NCBI RefSeq assembly: GCF_030177895.1
Contig: NZ_CP123448.1
Coordinates: forward strand, 1,798,001-1,862,000
DNA length: 64,000 nucleotides
Reading direction: 5' to 3'
From: Kingella negevensis
Lineage (GTDB): Bacteria; Pseudomonadota; Gammaproteobacteria; Burkholderiales; Neisseriaceae
How positions within the stretch are numbered: the stretch's first letter is position 1; the number at the start of each line of letters is the position of its first letter. Both the position numbers and the translations under genes were made by a program. This document shows positions 1-8,540 of the stretch, one piece after another. The notes under the pieces are model-generated. The model was not told the DNA's origin, made no database searches, and worked only from the letters and a program-made list of their open reading frames with translations.

Positions 1-1
1 G

Positions 2-232
2 GTGGCTGTGGGCATTTGTACTCACTTAGGTTGTTCGCCAACGTATCGCCCTGATGTGGGTGCGGCAGACTTGGGTGGCAACTGGAAGGGTGGCTTCTTC
101 TGCCCATGCCACGGTTCTAAATTTGACTTGGCAGGTCGCGTATTCAAAGGCGTGCCAGCACCAACCAATTTAGTCATTCCGCCTTATAAATATGTGAACG
201 ACAACGTTGTTCTCATCGGCGAAGACAAATAG
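2..232 (+). CDS. petA: Rieske iron-sulfur subunit of cytochrome bc1 (3' part only)
   Basis: This is the C-terminal part of the ubiquinol-cytochrome c reductase iron-sulfur protein; the gene begins before the window. Both [2Fe-2S] cluster-binding boxes are visible: CTHLGC at visible residues 6-11 and CPCHGS at 34-39, giving the two Cys and two His ligands and the disulfide cysteines of a Rieske fold. The protein accepts electrons from ubiquinol at the periplasmic face and passes them to cytochrome c1. It ends 10 bases before petB, the expected petABC order, so the three are probably one operon. The GTG at position 2 is internal, not the true start. Confidence 0.95.
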   Translation: MAVGICTHLGCSPTYRPDVGAADLGGNWKGGFFCPCHGSKFDLAGRVFKGVPAPTNLVIPPYKYVNDNVVLIGEDK

Positions 233-242
233 GGGATTGAAA

Positions 243-1592
243 ATGGCAAACCAAACCAATAACAAAGCAAAAGCATTGTTGGACTGGGTGGACGCTCGTT
301 TCCCCTTGACCAAATTGTGGAACGACCATGTGGGTCAATACTACGCGCCAAAAAACTTTAACTTTTGGTATTTCTTCGGTTCGTTGGCATTGCTGGTACT
401 CGTGATTCAAATCGTGAGCGGTATTTTCTTAACGATGAACTTCAAACCAGATGGCACAATCAACGCGCAAAACTTGCCTGTGGCATTTGCTGCAGTGGAA
501 TACATCATGCGCGACGTGTCGGGTGGCTGGATTATCCGCTACATGCACTCAACAGGTGCATCATTCTTCTTCATTACGGTTTATCTGCACATGTTCCGTG
601 GCTTGATTTACGGTTCATACAAAAAACCGCGTGAATTGGTGTGGGTGTTCGGCTCGCTGATTTTCTTGGCATTGATGGCTGAAGCGTTTATGGGCTATTT
701 GTTGCCTTGGGGACAAATGTCGTTCTGGGGTGCGCAAGTGATTATTAACTTGTTCAGTGCAATCCCAGTCATCGGTCCAGATTTGTCTACTTGGATTCGC
801 GGCGACTTTAACGTGTCAGATGCAACCTTAAACCGCTTCTTTGCCTTGCACGTGATTGCCGTGCCTTTGGTGTTGCTTGGCTTAGTGGTGGCTCACTTGA
901 TTGCGCTGCATGAAGTTGGCTCAAACAACCCAGACGGTGTGGAAATCAAAAAACTGAAAGACGAAAACGGCATTCCGTTAGACGGCATTCCATTCCACCC
1001 TTACTACACCGTGAAAGACATTTTGGGCGTGGTGGTGTTCCTGATTGTGTTCTGCTCCGTGATGTTCTTCAAACCAGACGGTGGCGGTTATTTCTTGGAA
1101 GCCCCAAACTTTGACTCAGCTAACCCACTGGTTACGCCAGCGCACATTGCACCAGTTTGGTATTTCACACCGTTTTATGCGATTTTGCGTGCCATTCCAT
1201 CATTTTTGGGTACACAAGTTTGGGGCGTAATCGGCATGGGCGCAGCGGTTGTATTGATTGCCTTGTTGCCATGGCTTGACCGTGGCGAAGTGAAATCGGT
1301 TCGTTATCGTGGTCCAATTTTCAAAACCGCATTGGTATTGTTCATTATCTCATTCATTGGTTTGGGTATTTTGGGCGCGATGGTGGCAACCGATACACGC
1401 ACTTTGGTAGCGCGAATCTTGTCGATTGTGTATTTCGCATTCTTCTTGGGTATGCCGTTTTACACCAAAATGGACAAAAACTTGCCAGTGCCAGAGCGCG
1501 TAACCATGAGTACGCCAAAACAAAAAATCATGTTCTTCGTGTATGTTGCGATTACCGTGATTGGCTCGTATTTGTTTGCAACCATTATCTAA
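243..1592 (+). CDS. petB: cytochrome b of the bc1 complex
   Basis: A 449-residue membrane protein, the haem b subunit that carries the quinol oxidation and reduction sites. The paired haem-ligand histidines lie in two helices (around YMHSTG...YLHMFRG and FALHVIA...AHLIALHE). The Qo-site motif reads PVWYF, the variant usual in beta- and gammaproteobacteria rather than PEWY. I chose the ATG at 243, preceded by AGGGGA, over an upstream in-frame start at 207 that overlaps petA. It lies between petA and petC in the usual order. Confidence 0.96.
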   Translation: MANQTNNKAKALLDWVDARFPLTKLWNDHVGQYYAPKNFNFWYFFGSLALLVLVIQIVSGIFLTMNFKPDGTINAQNLPVAFAAVEYIMRDVSGGWIIRYMHSTGASFFFITVYLHMFRGLIYGSYKKPRELVWVFGSLIFLALMAEAFMGYLLPWGQMSFWGAQVIINLFSAIPVIGPDLSTWIRGDFNVSDATLNRFFALHVIAVPLVLLGLVVAHLIALHEVGSNNPDGVEIKKLKDENGIPLDGIPFHPYYTVKDILGVVVFLIVFCSVMFFKPDGGGYFLEAPNFDSANPLVTPAHIAPVWYFTPFYAILRAIPSFLGTQVWGVIGMGAAVVLIALLPWLDRGEVKSVRYRGPIFKTALVLFIISFIGLGILGAMVATDTRTLVARILSIVYFAFFLGMPFYTKMDKNLPVPERVTMSTPKQKIMFFVYVAITVIGSYLFATII

Positions 1593-1593
1593 A

Positions 1594-1605
1594 AGGCAGC
1601 CTGAA
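1594..1605 (+). repeat. DNA uptake sequence (representative 12-mer), in the petC ribosome-binding region
   Basis: AGGCAGCCTGAA is identical to the Kingella-type DUS dialect. The 10-base core GCAGCCTGAA occurs more than a hundred times in the window on both strands (judged by eye, not counted exactly), in nearly every intergenic gap and inside many genes. Many sites are inverted pairs. In some, an extended palindrome contains AGGCTGCCTGAA and AGGCAGCCTGAA overlapping on opposite strands. This copy touches the petC start codon. Confidence 0.9.
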
Positions 1606-2379
1606 ATGAAAAAAGCATTGAAAAACGTGATTGCTGCCCTGTTGGTAGCAGCACCCATGAGCATGGCAGTGGCTTCAAGCGGCGGACATTATGAACACGC
1701 TGAAATCGACCCACGCGACCAAGTGAGTTTGCAACGCGGCGCACAAATTTTTGTGAACAACTGTTTGTCTTGCCATTCGGCAGCCGCTATGCGTTACAAC
1801 CGTTTGCAAGACATCGGTTTGAGTGAAGACGAAATCAAGAAAAACTTGATGTTCACCACCGATAAAGTGGGCGATGTGATGCAAGCGCACATGTCGCCAG
1901 CTGATTCCAAAAAATGGTTTGGTAAAACACCGCCTGATTTAACGCTGATTGCCCGTTCTCGTGGTGCGGATTATATCTATGCTTACTTGCGTGGTTTCTA
2001 TAAAGACCCAACCACGCCAACTGGCTGGAACAACACCATGTTGCCAAAAGCAGCCATGCCACACGTTTTGTGGGAGCAAGAAGGTGTGAAAGTTGCCAAG
2101 TTGGATAAAGACGGCAAAATGGTTTTGAAAGCGGACGGCACGCCTGACTGGACTTGGGAAAGCACAGGCAAACTGACGCGCATGACCAAAGACGGCAAAG
2201 TGATTACCAAAGAGTTCGACACTTACGCAAAAGATTTAACCAATTTCATGGCATACATGGCTGAGCCTGCTCAGGTTCAACGCAAACAAATTGGTTATAT
2301 TGTGTTGATGTTCTTGCTGGCAGTTATGTTGCCATTGGCATATTTCCTAAAAAAAGAATACTGGAAAGATGTTCACTAA
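1606..2379 (+). CDS. petC: cytochrome c1 of the bc1 complex
   Basis: A 257-residue protein with an N-terminal signal sequence, a haem c motif CLSCH (Cys53, Cys56, His57), and a single C-terminal membrane anchor near residues 228-247. It receives electrons from the Rieske protein in the periplasm and passes them to soluble or membrane cytochromes. The ATG at 1606 follows a perfect uptake sequence, AGGCAGCCTGAA at 1594-1605, which occupies the ribosome-binding-site position. An inverted DUS terminator follows the stop. Confidence 0.95.
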   Translation: MKKALKNVIAALLVAAPMSMAVASSGGHYEHAEIDPRDQVSLQRGAQIFVNNCLSCHSAAAMRYNRLQDIGLSEDEIKKNLMFTTDKVGDVMQAHMSPADSKKWFGKTPPDLTLIARSRGADYIYAYLRGFYKDPTTPTGWNNTMLPKAAMPHVLWEQEGVKVAKLDKDGKMVLKADGTPDWTWESTGKLTRMTKDGKVITKEFDTYAKDLTNFMAYMAEPAQVQRKQIGYIVLMFLLAVMLPLAYFLKKEYWKDVH

Positions 2380-2386
2380 ATGAAAT

Positions 2387-2420
2387 GCAGCCTGAAAAGT
2401 TTTTCAGGCTGCGTTTTTTT
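2387..2420 (+). terminator. inverted-DUS terminator after petC
   Basis: Complementary arms GCAGCCTGAAAA (2387-2398) and TTTTCAGGCTGC (2401-2412) form a hairpin followed by a T-run. This is a factor-independent terminator built from two opposed uptake sequences, closing petABC. Confidence 0.85.
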
Positions 2421-2525
2421 TGTGTGTAGGTCAGATACTTGTATCCGACAATTTTTCACTTTCAGGCTGCTTTCATATTATAAACAAATACTTACAGCGT
2501 TTCTGTGGAAAAGTATCGCCAAATT

Positions 2526-2534
2526 TGCTATAAT
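2526..2534 (+). promoter_or_regulatory. extended -10 promoter upstream of sspA
   Basis: TGCTATAAT, an extended -10 element, lies about 80 bases before the sspA start. No good -35 is visible, which is tolerated by extended -10 promoters. Confidence 0.55.
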
Positions 2535-2612
2535 TTGCTTTATTTTCAATAATCTTTCAGGCTGCATAAAAATTAGGCAGCCTGAAAACATAAGTAAGAG
2601 AGACTGAAAACC

Positions 2613-3218
2613 ATGATGACATTGTACTCAGGTATTACCTGCCCATTCAGCCACCGTTGTCGCTTCGTCCTGTTTGAAAAAGGCATGGATTTTGAAATCA
2701 AAGACATCGATATTTTCAACAAACCCGAGGATTTAGCCATTATGAACCCATACAACCAAGTACCCGTTTTGGTAGAACGCGACTTGGTTTTGTATGAATC
2801 AAACATCATCAACGAATACATTGACGAGCGTTTTCCACACCCGCAACTGATGCCAGCAGACCCCGTACAACGCGGACGCGGACGCTTGGTGTTGCACCGC
2901 TTAGAAAAAGAATTGTTTGTTCACGTTCAAACATTGGAAAACGTCGCCGCAACCAGTAAAGAACAAGCCAAAGCGCGTGAAGCCATCACACAAGGCTTAA
3001 CCATGATTGCCCCAGCGTATGCCAAAAACAAATACGTTTTGGGCGATGATTTCTCAATGATTGACGTAGCACTTGCCCCATTATTGTGGCGTTTAGACCA
3101 TTACGACATCAAATTAGGCAAAGCCGCAGCCCCATTGTTGAAATCAGCAGAACGCATTTTCCAACGCCAAGCGTTTATTGACGCATTAACGCCAGCCGAA
3201 AAAGCCATGCGTAAATAA
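2613..3218 (+). CDS. sspA: stringent starvation protein A
   Basis: A 201-residue glutathione-S-transferase-fold protein. The N-terminal thioredoxin-like half contains GITCPFSHRCRFVL and the conserved VPVLV and YESNIINEYID segments; the C-terminal half is all-helical. SspA binds RNA polymerase under starvation and acid stress and modulates transcription; it is not an active transferase in studied species. It is followed 15 bases later by sspB, the classic pair. The extended -10 at 2526 probably drives both. Confidence 0.93.
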   Translation: MMTLYSGITCPFSHRCRFVLFEKGMDFEIKDIDIFNKPEDLAIMNPYNQVPVLVERDLVLYESNIINEYIDERFPHPQLMPADPVQRGRGRLVLHRLEKELFVHVQTLENVAATSKEQAKAREAITQGLTMIAPAYAKNKYVLGDDFSMIDVALAPLLWRLDHYDIKLGKAAAPLLKSAERIFQRQAFIDALTPAEKAMRK

Positions 3219-3233
3219 TTGGCAGCCTGAAAA

Positions 3234-3629
3234 ATGACGATGACTTCTACCAAACCCTATTTAATTCGCGCCCTGTATGAATGGTGCTTGGATAACAACA
3301 CCACGCCATACATCGCCGTTTGGGTAAACGAACATACACGTGTCCCAGCGCAATATGTGCAAGACAATCAAATCGTGTTGAGCATCAGCCAAACTGCCAC
3401 CAAAGATTTGTTAATCGACAATGAATGGATTACGTTCCATGCACGATTTGGTGGCGTTGCACAAGAATTGATGATTCCTGTTGGACACGTGATGAGCATT
3501 TTCGCCAAAGAAACAGGCGAGGGCATGGGCTTTGAAGTGAGCGAATGGCAGCCTGAAAACAGTGCAGAGCCACAAACCACACAAGACACCGAAGCACCGA
3601 AGAAAAAAGTGCTGAAGCTCGTGAAATAA
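3234..3629 (+). CDS. sspB: ClpXP specificity-enhancing factor SspB
   Basis: A 131-residue adaptor. The N-terminal substrate-binding fold starts TKPYLIRALYEWC. A disordered linker (about 100-121) leads to the C-terminal basic/hydrophobic tail VLKLVK that docks on ClpX. It delivers ssrA-tagged peptides to ClpXP. The linker contains QPEN encoded by an internal uptake sequence. The 12 bases before the start are a DUS-like GGCAGCCTGAAA, replacing a normal ribosome-binding site. A second in-frame ATG lies at 3240. Confidence 0.92.
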   Translation: MTMTSTKPYLIRALYEWCLDNNTTPYIAVWVNEHTRVPAQYVQDNQIVLSISQTATKDLLIDNEWITFHARFGGVAQELMIPVGHVMSIFAKETGEGMGFEVSEWQPENSAEPQTTQDTEAPKKKVLKLVK

Positions 3630-3630
3630 C

Positions 3631-3666
3631 AAAAATCCCTAAACTGAAAAGTTTGGGGATTTTTTT
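3631..3666 (+). terminator. terminator after sspB
   Basis: Arms AAAAATCCCTAAAC and GTTTGGGGATTTTT form a 14-bp hairpin with a short loop, followed by Ts. It is unrelated to the uptake sequence and starts right after the sspB stop. Confidence 0.85.
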
Positions 3667-3840
3667 CAGGCTGAAACCTTTGCAAAACTTGCGTAAGGTG
3701 GGATTTATCCCACCAAAGAAACCAAAAAATATCAGCTAACCTCATTTTCAGGCTGCATTTTGAAAATAATTATTTGCTCAAAAGCAGCCTGAAACCATTT
3801 CTGCTAAAATCCGCTTTCGCAAAAACACACAAAGTCACCC

Positions 3841-4950
3841 ATGAATTACCGCAAGCAATTTGTCAAAGAAACCACACTTTCCGCCGCCGCCATTTTTTTG
3901 GTGGTACTCGCCATCCTTGTGTTCACGCAAGGGATTAACTTGCTCGGACGTGCAGCCGATGGTCGCGTGGCAACGGAAGCAGTTACCGCGCTGATTGGCT
4001 TTTGGACGGTGGGCATGACACCGCTTTTGGTGGTTTTAACCGCATACATCAGCATTTTGTCGGTGCTGACGCGATATTGGCGCGATAGCGAAATGGCGAT
4101 TTGGCTTTCTAGCGGTTTGGGGTTGAAAAAATGGATTCGCCCCGTGCTATCGTTTGCCGTGCCATTGGCGATTTTGGTCGCCGTTATGCAAATGTATGTT
4201 TTGCCGTGGGCAGAATACCGTAGCCGTGAATACGCGGAAATTTTGAAGCAAAAACAAAATTTGTCGCTGGTGGAAGAAGGCAAGTTTACCGAGTTGGGCA
4301 AAAAAGACGGTCGCATGTATTTCGTGGAAACGTTTGACACGGAACAGGGCGAGATGAAAAACCTGTTTATCCGCGATGAGGACGAAACAGGGCGTGATAG
4401 CGTGGTGTTCGCCCAGCACGGGCATTTTGATGTAAGCGACAATCAGCGTAAATTGGTATTGGAACAGGGCTACCGTTACAGCGGCGTGGCTGGGCGCGGC
4501 GATTTCGACCAAGTGTCGTTTGAAAAACTGAATTTGGTGATTAATACCACGCCGAAAATTGTGAACCCGATTGATCATCGCCGCACGGTGCCAACGCTGA
4601 AACTGTTTGGCAGCAGCAATCCTGAATATCAGGGTGAATTGATGTGGCGATTGTCGTTGCCGATTACGGTGGTTTTACTGAGCTTGCTCGCCATTCCGAT
4701 TTCGTATTTCAATCCGCGTTCGGGCAGTTCGTATAACGTGCTGACGGCAGTAGGCTTTTTCCTGCTGTACCAAAATGGTTTGACGGTGCTGCGTAACGCT
4801 GTGGAAGACGGCAAAATCAATTTTTGGGTGGGCTTTTTGCCGATGCATATTTTGATTGCGCTGAGTGTGTATGTGTTGATGAAAATGCGTTCAATGCCTG
4901 CGAAACCGTTTTGGACGGGATTGAAAGAAATGTTTTTACCGAATAAATAA
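3841..4950 (+). CDS. lptF: LPS export ABC permease LptF
   Basis: A 369-residue inner-membrane protein of the LptF/LptG (YjgP/YjgQ) family: three N-terminal membrane helices, a periplasmic beta-jellyroll region (about 130-260) and three C-terminal helices. It forms the LptB2FG transporter that extracts lipopolysaccharide from the inner membrane. It sits first in a set followed by a small lipoprotein gene and lptG. The N-terminus (NYRKQFVKETTLSAAAIFLVVL) and the LTRYWRDSEM loop are typical of LptF. Confidence 0.9.
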   Translation: MNYRKQFVKETTLSAAAIFLVVLAILVFTQGINLLGRAADGRVATEAVTALIGFWTVGMTPLLVVLTAYISILSVLTRYWRDSEMAIWLSSGLGLKKWIRPVLSFAVPLAILVAVMQMYVLPWAEYRSREYAEILKQKQNLSLVEEGKFTELGKKDGRMYFVETFDTEQGEMKNLFIRDEDETGRDSVVFAQHGHFDVSDNQRKLVLEQGYRYSGVAGRGDFDQVSFEKLNLVINTTPKIVNPIDHRRTVPTLKLFGSSNPEYQGELMWRLSLPITVVLLSLLAIPISYFNPRSGSSYNVLTAVGFFLLYQNGLTVLRNAVEDGKINFWVGFLPMHILIALSVYVLMKMRSMPAKPFWTGLKEMFLPNK

Positions 4951-5005
4951 ATAGAACTTTTCAGGCTGCCATAATGCAGCCTGAAAAACTGGAATTTAGA
5001 GAAAA

Positions 5006-5530
5006 ATGAAAAAATTATCTGTATTGCTAACCATGTTGCTCTGCGCAGCGTGTTCACAAGAAAAATCTGAAACTCCTGCTGCCAGCGCACCTGTCGCCGC
5101 GTCCGCCGAAGCAAAAGCACCGCTTGTGCTGACTGTGCAAGACGAAGCTCAAAAACTGTATGACTTAATGGCAAAATTTGACCGCGAAGAAGACGAGCAG
5201 CCTGAAATCCCTGAAGATGTCAGCGATGCTTCTGCCGCGCAAATGGTAAACGGACAAGTGAAATTGTTGCGCCAACACGTCGCAGAGTTGAAAAAACTGA
5301 ATTTGCTCAATCAACCGATTATTGATGTGAGCGAGAAACTGATTAAGGCGTATGAAGTGGACGCGAAAATCGCGGAAGAAAACGCGGCGTTTATCGCTAA
5401 CCCAGAAGCCGCTTTAGCCGAATCTGATTTGCCTGATGTGGACACCGAGCAAATGATTAACGATGCACGTAACGAATTGGTGCAAATGTTGCCAGTTGGG
5501 GCTTCTGAGCCTGCTTCTGCGCCGCAATAA
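5006..5530 (+). CDS. hypothetical lipoprotein between lptF and lptG
   Basis: A 174-residue protein with a lipoprotein signal peptide ending LLCAAC (Cys16), followed by an Ala/Ser/Pro-rich linker and a mostly helical acidic domain. I recognise no family. It is 55 bases after lptF and 17 before lptG on the same strand, so it is probably co-transcribed. An internal uptake sequence encodes QPEIPE. The inverted DUS pair before it (4958-4987) has no T-run and may not stop transcription. A role linked to LPS transport is suggested only by position. Confidence 0.8.
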   Translation: MKKLSVLLTMLLCAACSQEKSETPAASAPVAASAEAKAPLVLTVQDEAQKLYDLMAKFDREEDEQPEIPEDVSDASAAQMVNGQVKLLRQHVAELKKLNLLNQPIIDVSEKLIKAYEVDAKIAEENAAFIANPEAALAESDLPDVDTEQMINDARNELVQMLPVGASEPASAPQ

Positions 5531-5547
5531 TTTCAGGTAGCCTGAAA

Positions 5548-6615
5548 ATGAAATTATTGACTCGTTATTTAATTGTGCGCCTGAGCGTAATGTCGGGCTA
5601 TGCTTTGCTGGCGATTTTGGCTTTGTATAGTTTTATTGATTTACTGAGCGAAATCACCCATGTGGGCGTAGGCGTTTACAACGGTTGGGACGCGACTAAA
5701 TACATCTTAATGCAAATGCCAGCACGTGCTTATCAGTTGATGCCTTTAGCGACGTTGATTGGCGGCTTGATTGCCCTGAGCCAATTGTCGTCCAACAGCG
5801 AATTGGCGGTGATTAAAACCAGCGGTTTGAGTACGCGAAACATCATTATGATTATCGTGAAATTCAGTGCGATTTTTGCCGTGATTACTGTGTTGCTGGG
5901 CGAATGGATTGCACCTGAATTGAATCGTCGCGCTGAAATGATGCGTACCAGCCAACGCGCCAGCGGTGCTTCTGTCACGTATGACGGACTGTGGATAAAG
6001 CAGCCTGAAAGCATGGTGAGCGTCGCCGCCATGTTGCCCGACCACACTTTAACGGGCATTAAAATTTGGCGATACAATCAGCAATATCAACTGGTTGAAG
6101 CCGTTACCGCAGAAAAAGCGACTATCACGAACGGCAAATGGACGCTGAAAAACGTGCAAAGCAGCACATTTGCAGACAACCGCGTTTATCCCAAAGCAGA
6201 AGCTGAACGTGAATGGCAAACCAATGTCAGCAATAATTTGTTAGACATTTTGCTGGTGCAGCCTGAACAAATGTCATTTAGCGCATTAACTAAATACATC
6301 AATTACTTAAAAAGTAATCAGCAGCAAACGCTGGCGTATGACGTGGCGTGGTGGAACAAATTGGTTTACCCAATTGCGACCATGGTGATGGCGTTGGTGG
6401 CGTTGGCGTTTACGCCTAATTCTGGTCGCCACAGCAATATGGGTTTGAAATTGTTTGGCGGCATTTGCTTGGGGTTGCTGTTTTTCTTTTCGGGCAGACT
6501 GTTTGGCTTTACCGCGCAGCTTTATGGTGTGCCAGCTTCTATCGCCGCGATTTTACCAACTGCCGCGTTTGCTTTGTGGGCAGGATATTTAATCCACAAG
6601 CAAGAAGCGCGATAG
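5548..6615 (+). CDS. lptG: LPS export ABC permease LptG
   Basis: A 355-residue permease with the same plan as LptF: three helices, a periplasmic jellyroll region (about 135-265) and three helices. LptG motifs include LTRYLIVRL at the start and LIGGLIALSQLSSNSELAVIKTSG in the third-helix region. It partners LptF and LptB. The start codon follows a degenerate uptake sequence, AGGTAGCCTGAAA, which may supply the ribosome-binding site. Two internal DUS cores encode QPE. Confidence 0.92.
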   Translation: MKLLTRYLIVRLSVMSGYALLAILALYSFIDLLSEITHVGVGVYNGWDATKYILMQMPARAYQLMPLATLIGGLIALSQLSSNSELAVIKTSGLSTRNIIMIIVKFSAIFAVITVLLGEWIAPELNRRAEMMRTSQRASGASVTYDGLWIKQPESMVSVAAMLPDHTLTGIKIWRYNQQYQLVEAVTAEKATITNGKWTLKNVQSSTFADNRVYPKAEAEREWQTNVSNNLLDILLVQPEQMSFSALTKYINYLKSNQQQTLAYDVAWWNKLVYPIATMVMALVALAFTPNSGRHSNMGLKLFGGICLGLLFFFSGRLFGFTAQLYGVPASIAAILPTAAFALWAGYLIHKQEAR

Positions 6616-6684
6616 AATTTAGCTTGCTATAAATCAAATAGCAGCCTGAAAAATAAGAAATTTTAGTAGAACAAACCTAAATTT

Positions 6685-6693
6685 TGTTATAAT
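6685..6693 (+). promoter_or_regulatory. extended -10 promoter of pyk
   Basis: TGTTATAAT lies about 40 bases before the pyk start. It is one of several identical-type extended -10 elements in this window (others precede sspA, the 17-kb lipoprotein gene and leuS). Confidence 0.6.
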
Positions 6694-6730
6694 CCTACAT
6701 CGTAACTCAACCTTTTCAAGGATAGAAAAA

Positions 6731-8200
6731 ATGACTATGCAACGTGATTTAACACGCATTCGCCACAACACTAAAATTGTGGCAACTTTAGGCCCAGGCA
6801 GCAACAACGTAGATTTGTTGCGCGATATGATTACCATCGGCGGCTTGCACGTGGTTCGTTTCAACTTCAGCCACGGCACACCAGAATTTCACGAAGGCAA
6901 CGCACAAATCGTTCGTGAAGCAGCGCGTCAAGCAGGCATTGAAGTGGCTATTATGGCAGACTTGCAAGGCCCTAAAATCCGCGTGTCTAAATTAGAAAAT
7001 GGCAGCGTGGACATTGCTGCTGGTGAATCTGTGTTGTTTGACGCTGCTTTAGAAGGCGAAGGCAACCGCGAACGCATCGGCTTGGATTACCGTGAATTGC
7101 CAAACGATGTGAAACCAGGTGATGTATTGTTGCTGGACGATGGTTTGCTGACCGTAACTGTAGAAAAAGTTTCAGGCAGTGAAATCCACACCATCGCAAA
7201 CAACAGCCACAAATTGAAATCAAACAAAGGTATTAACAAACAAGGCGGCGGTTTGTCTGCTGGCGCGTTCACCGAAAAAGATTTCCGCGATTTGAAAACT
7301 GCCGTGAAAATCGGTTGCGATTACTTAGCTGTTTCTTTCGTGAAAAACGCGGAAGACATGAACATCGCTCGCCGTGCGGTTGCAGAAGAATGCGAAAAAT
7401 TGGGTTTGACCATTCAACCAGGTTTGGTGTCAAAAATCGAACGCATTGAAGCGATTGAAAACTTGGACGAAATCATTTTGGCTTCAGACGGTATCATGGT
7501 TGCGCGCGGCGACTTGGCGGTTGAAGTGGGCAATGCAGCCGTTCCAGCATTGCAAAAACGCATGATTAAACGCGCACGCGAATTGCGTCGTTTTAGCATT
7601 ACAGCCACTCAAATGATGGAAAGCATGATTACCAACCCAGTGCCAACTCGCGCCGAAGTGAGCGACGTTGCCAACGCAGTGTTGGACGGTACTGATGCGG
7701 TGATGTGTTCTGCTGAAACTGCTGTGGGTGCGTATCCATTTGAAACCGTGCGCCAAATGTCTTTGATTTGCGCAGCGGCTGAAAAAGAACAAGATTCTTT
7801 GGTTGGCGTTGATGAAAGCGCAGTAGCAACCAACGGCGAAACGCCTCACGCGATTGCCAGCTCTGCGGTTCACGTGGCAAAACAAATCAATGCTAAAGCG
7901 ATTGTGGCATTGACTGAAAGCGGTAACGCAGCGTTCCACGTTAGCCGTTACGGTATTTTGGTGCCAATTTACGCATTGACTCCTAGCACACAAGCACAAC
8001 GCCGTATGGCAATGTATCGCGGTGTTCGTCCAATCAAATTGGAAACCAGCACTGAACACAACCAAGCGTTGCGCGAAGCAGAAGCATCTTTGGTGAACTT
8101 GGGCGTGTTGCAATCTCGCGACCAATATGTGATTACTTGCGGTTCTCGTATGCGCGAAACTGGCGGTACTGACTCATTGCAAGTGGCTACAGTTGCTTAA
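6731..8200 (+). CDS. pyk: pyruvate kinase
   Basis: A 489-residue enzyme converting phosphoenolpyruvate and ADP to pyruvate and ATP, the last step of glycolysis. Visible signatures are KIVATLGPGS, VRFNFSHG, the MADLQGPKIR strand, the KIERIEAIENLDEI active-site region and the MVARGDLAVEVG loop, followed by the C-terminal effector domain. A second ATG (6737) is possible. The stop codon directly abuts a Correia-like element (8201-8307), and a DUS terminator follows. Confidence 0.96.
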   Translation: MTMQRDLTRIRHNTKIVATLGPGSNNVDLLRDMITIGGLHVVRFNFSHGTPEFHEGNAQIVREAARQAGIEVAIMADLQGPKIRVSKLENGSVDIAAGESVLFDAALEGEGNRERIGLDYRELPNDVKPGDVLLLDDGLLTVTVEKVSGSEIHTIANNSHKLKSNKGINKQGGGLSAGAFTEKDFRDLKTAVKIGCDYLAVSFVKNAEDMNIARRAVAEECEKLGLTIQPGLVSKIERIEAIENLDEIILASDGIMVARGDLAVEVGNAAVPALQKRMIKRARELRRFSITATQMMESMITNPVPTRAEVSDVANAVLDGTDAVMCSAETAVGAYPFETVRQMSLICAAAEKEQDSLVGVDESAVATNGETPHAIASSAVHVAKQINAKAIVALTESGNAAFHVSRYGILVPIYALTPSTQAQRRMAMYRGVRPIKLETSTEHNQALREAEASLVNLGVLQSRDQYVITCGSRMRETGGTDSLQVATVA

Positions 8201-8307
8201 GATAGTTGATTAAAATATCAATGATACTGCGTTGCCAACAACCTTATGTGCCACGCGCACACGGCGAGCGTTGTCGCCTTGTCTCATTTTCATTTTAACC
8301 AACTATA
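8201..8307 (+). mobile_element. Correia-like miniature element, copy 1
   Basis: A 107-bp element with terminal inverted repeats (GATAGTTGATTAAAA at the left, complement of TATAGTTGGTTAAAA at the right). The core carries GCGTTGCCAAC, CACGGCGAGCGTTGTC and GTCGCCTTGTC, which resemble Neisseria Correia (CREE/NEMIS) repeats. It abuts the pyk stop codon. Three other copies lie at 10251, 44625 and 46848. It is non-coding; a short reading frame through it is incidental. Confidence 0.75.
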
Positions 8308-8320
8308 AACAAACCATAAA

Positions 8321-8356
8321 ATGCAGCCTGAAAAATAGCTTTCAGGCTGCATTTTT
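8321..8356 (+). terminator. inverted-DUS terminator downstream of pyk
   Basis: ATGCAGCCTGAAA and TTTCAGGCTGCAT arms followed by TTTTT. It lies beyond the Correia-like element, so the element is probably transcribed with pyk. Confidence 0.75.
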
Positions 8357-8540
8357 GTATTTTCATCTGCACAATAAAATTTCAAAGAAACAAAATAAAA
8401 CAGAAAAAATATAAGAAAAATTGAAAAAATTGTAAAATAATAAAATTAAATTTCAAAATTCAGCCTGAAAGAGTTGTCATGGGTGCACAAAACCATTATT
8501 CTTAACACTTCTTAATAATACACAACAAGAAAGCACAACC

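Noticed and set aside
1120..1200. Loss of the PEWY motif in cytochrome b
   Set aside because: PVWY is the normal version in beta- and gammaproteobacteria, so it is not an anomaly.
4958..4987. Terminator after lptF
   Set aside because: The inverted DUS pair has no T-run downstream, and the next two genes appear to belong to the same transcript.
8232..8414. Small reading frame downstream of pyk
   Set aside because: It runs through the Correia-like element and a terminator. A similar peptide appears in the extension of the PlsC-type frame for the same reason.
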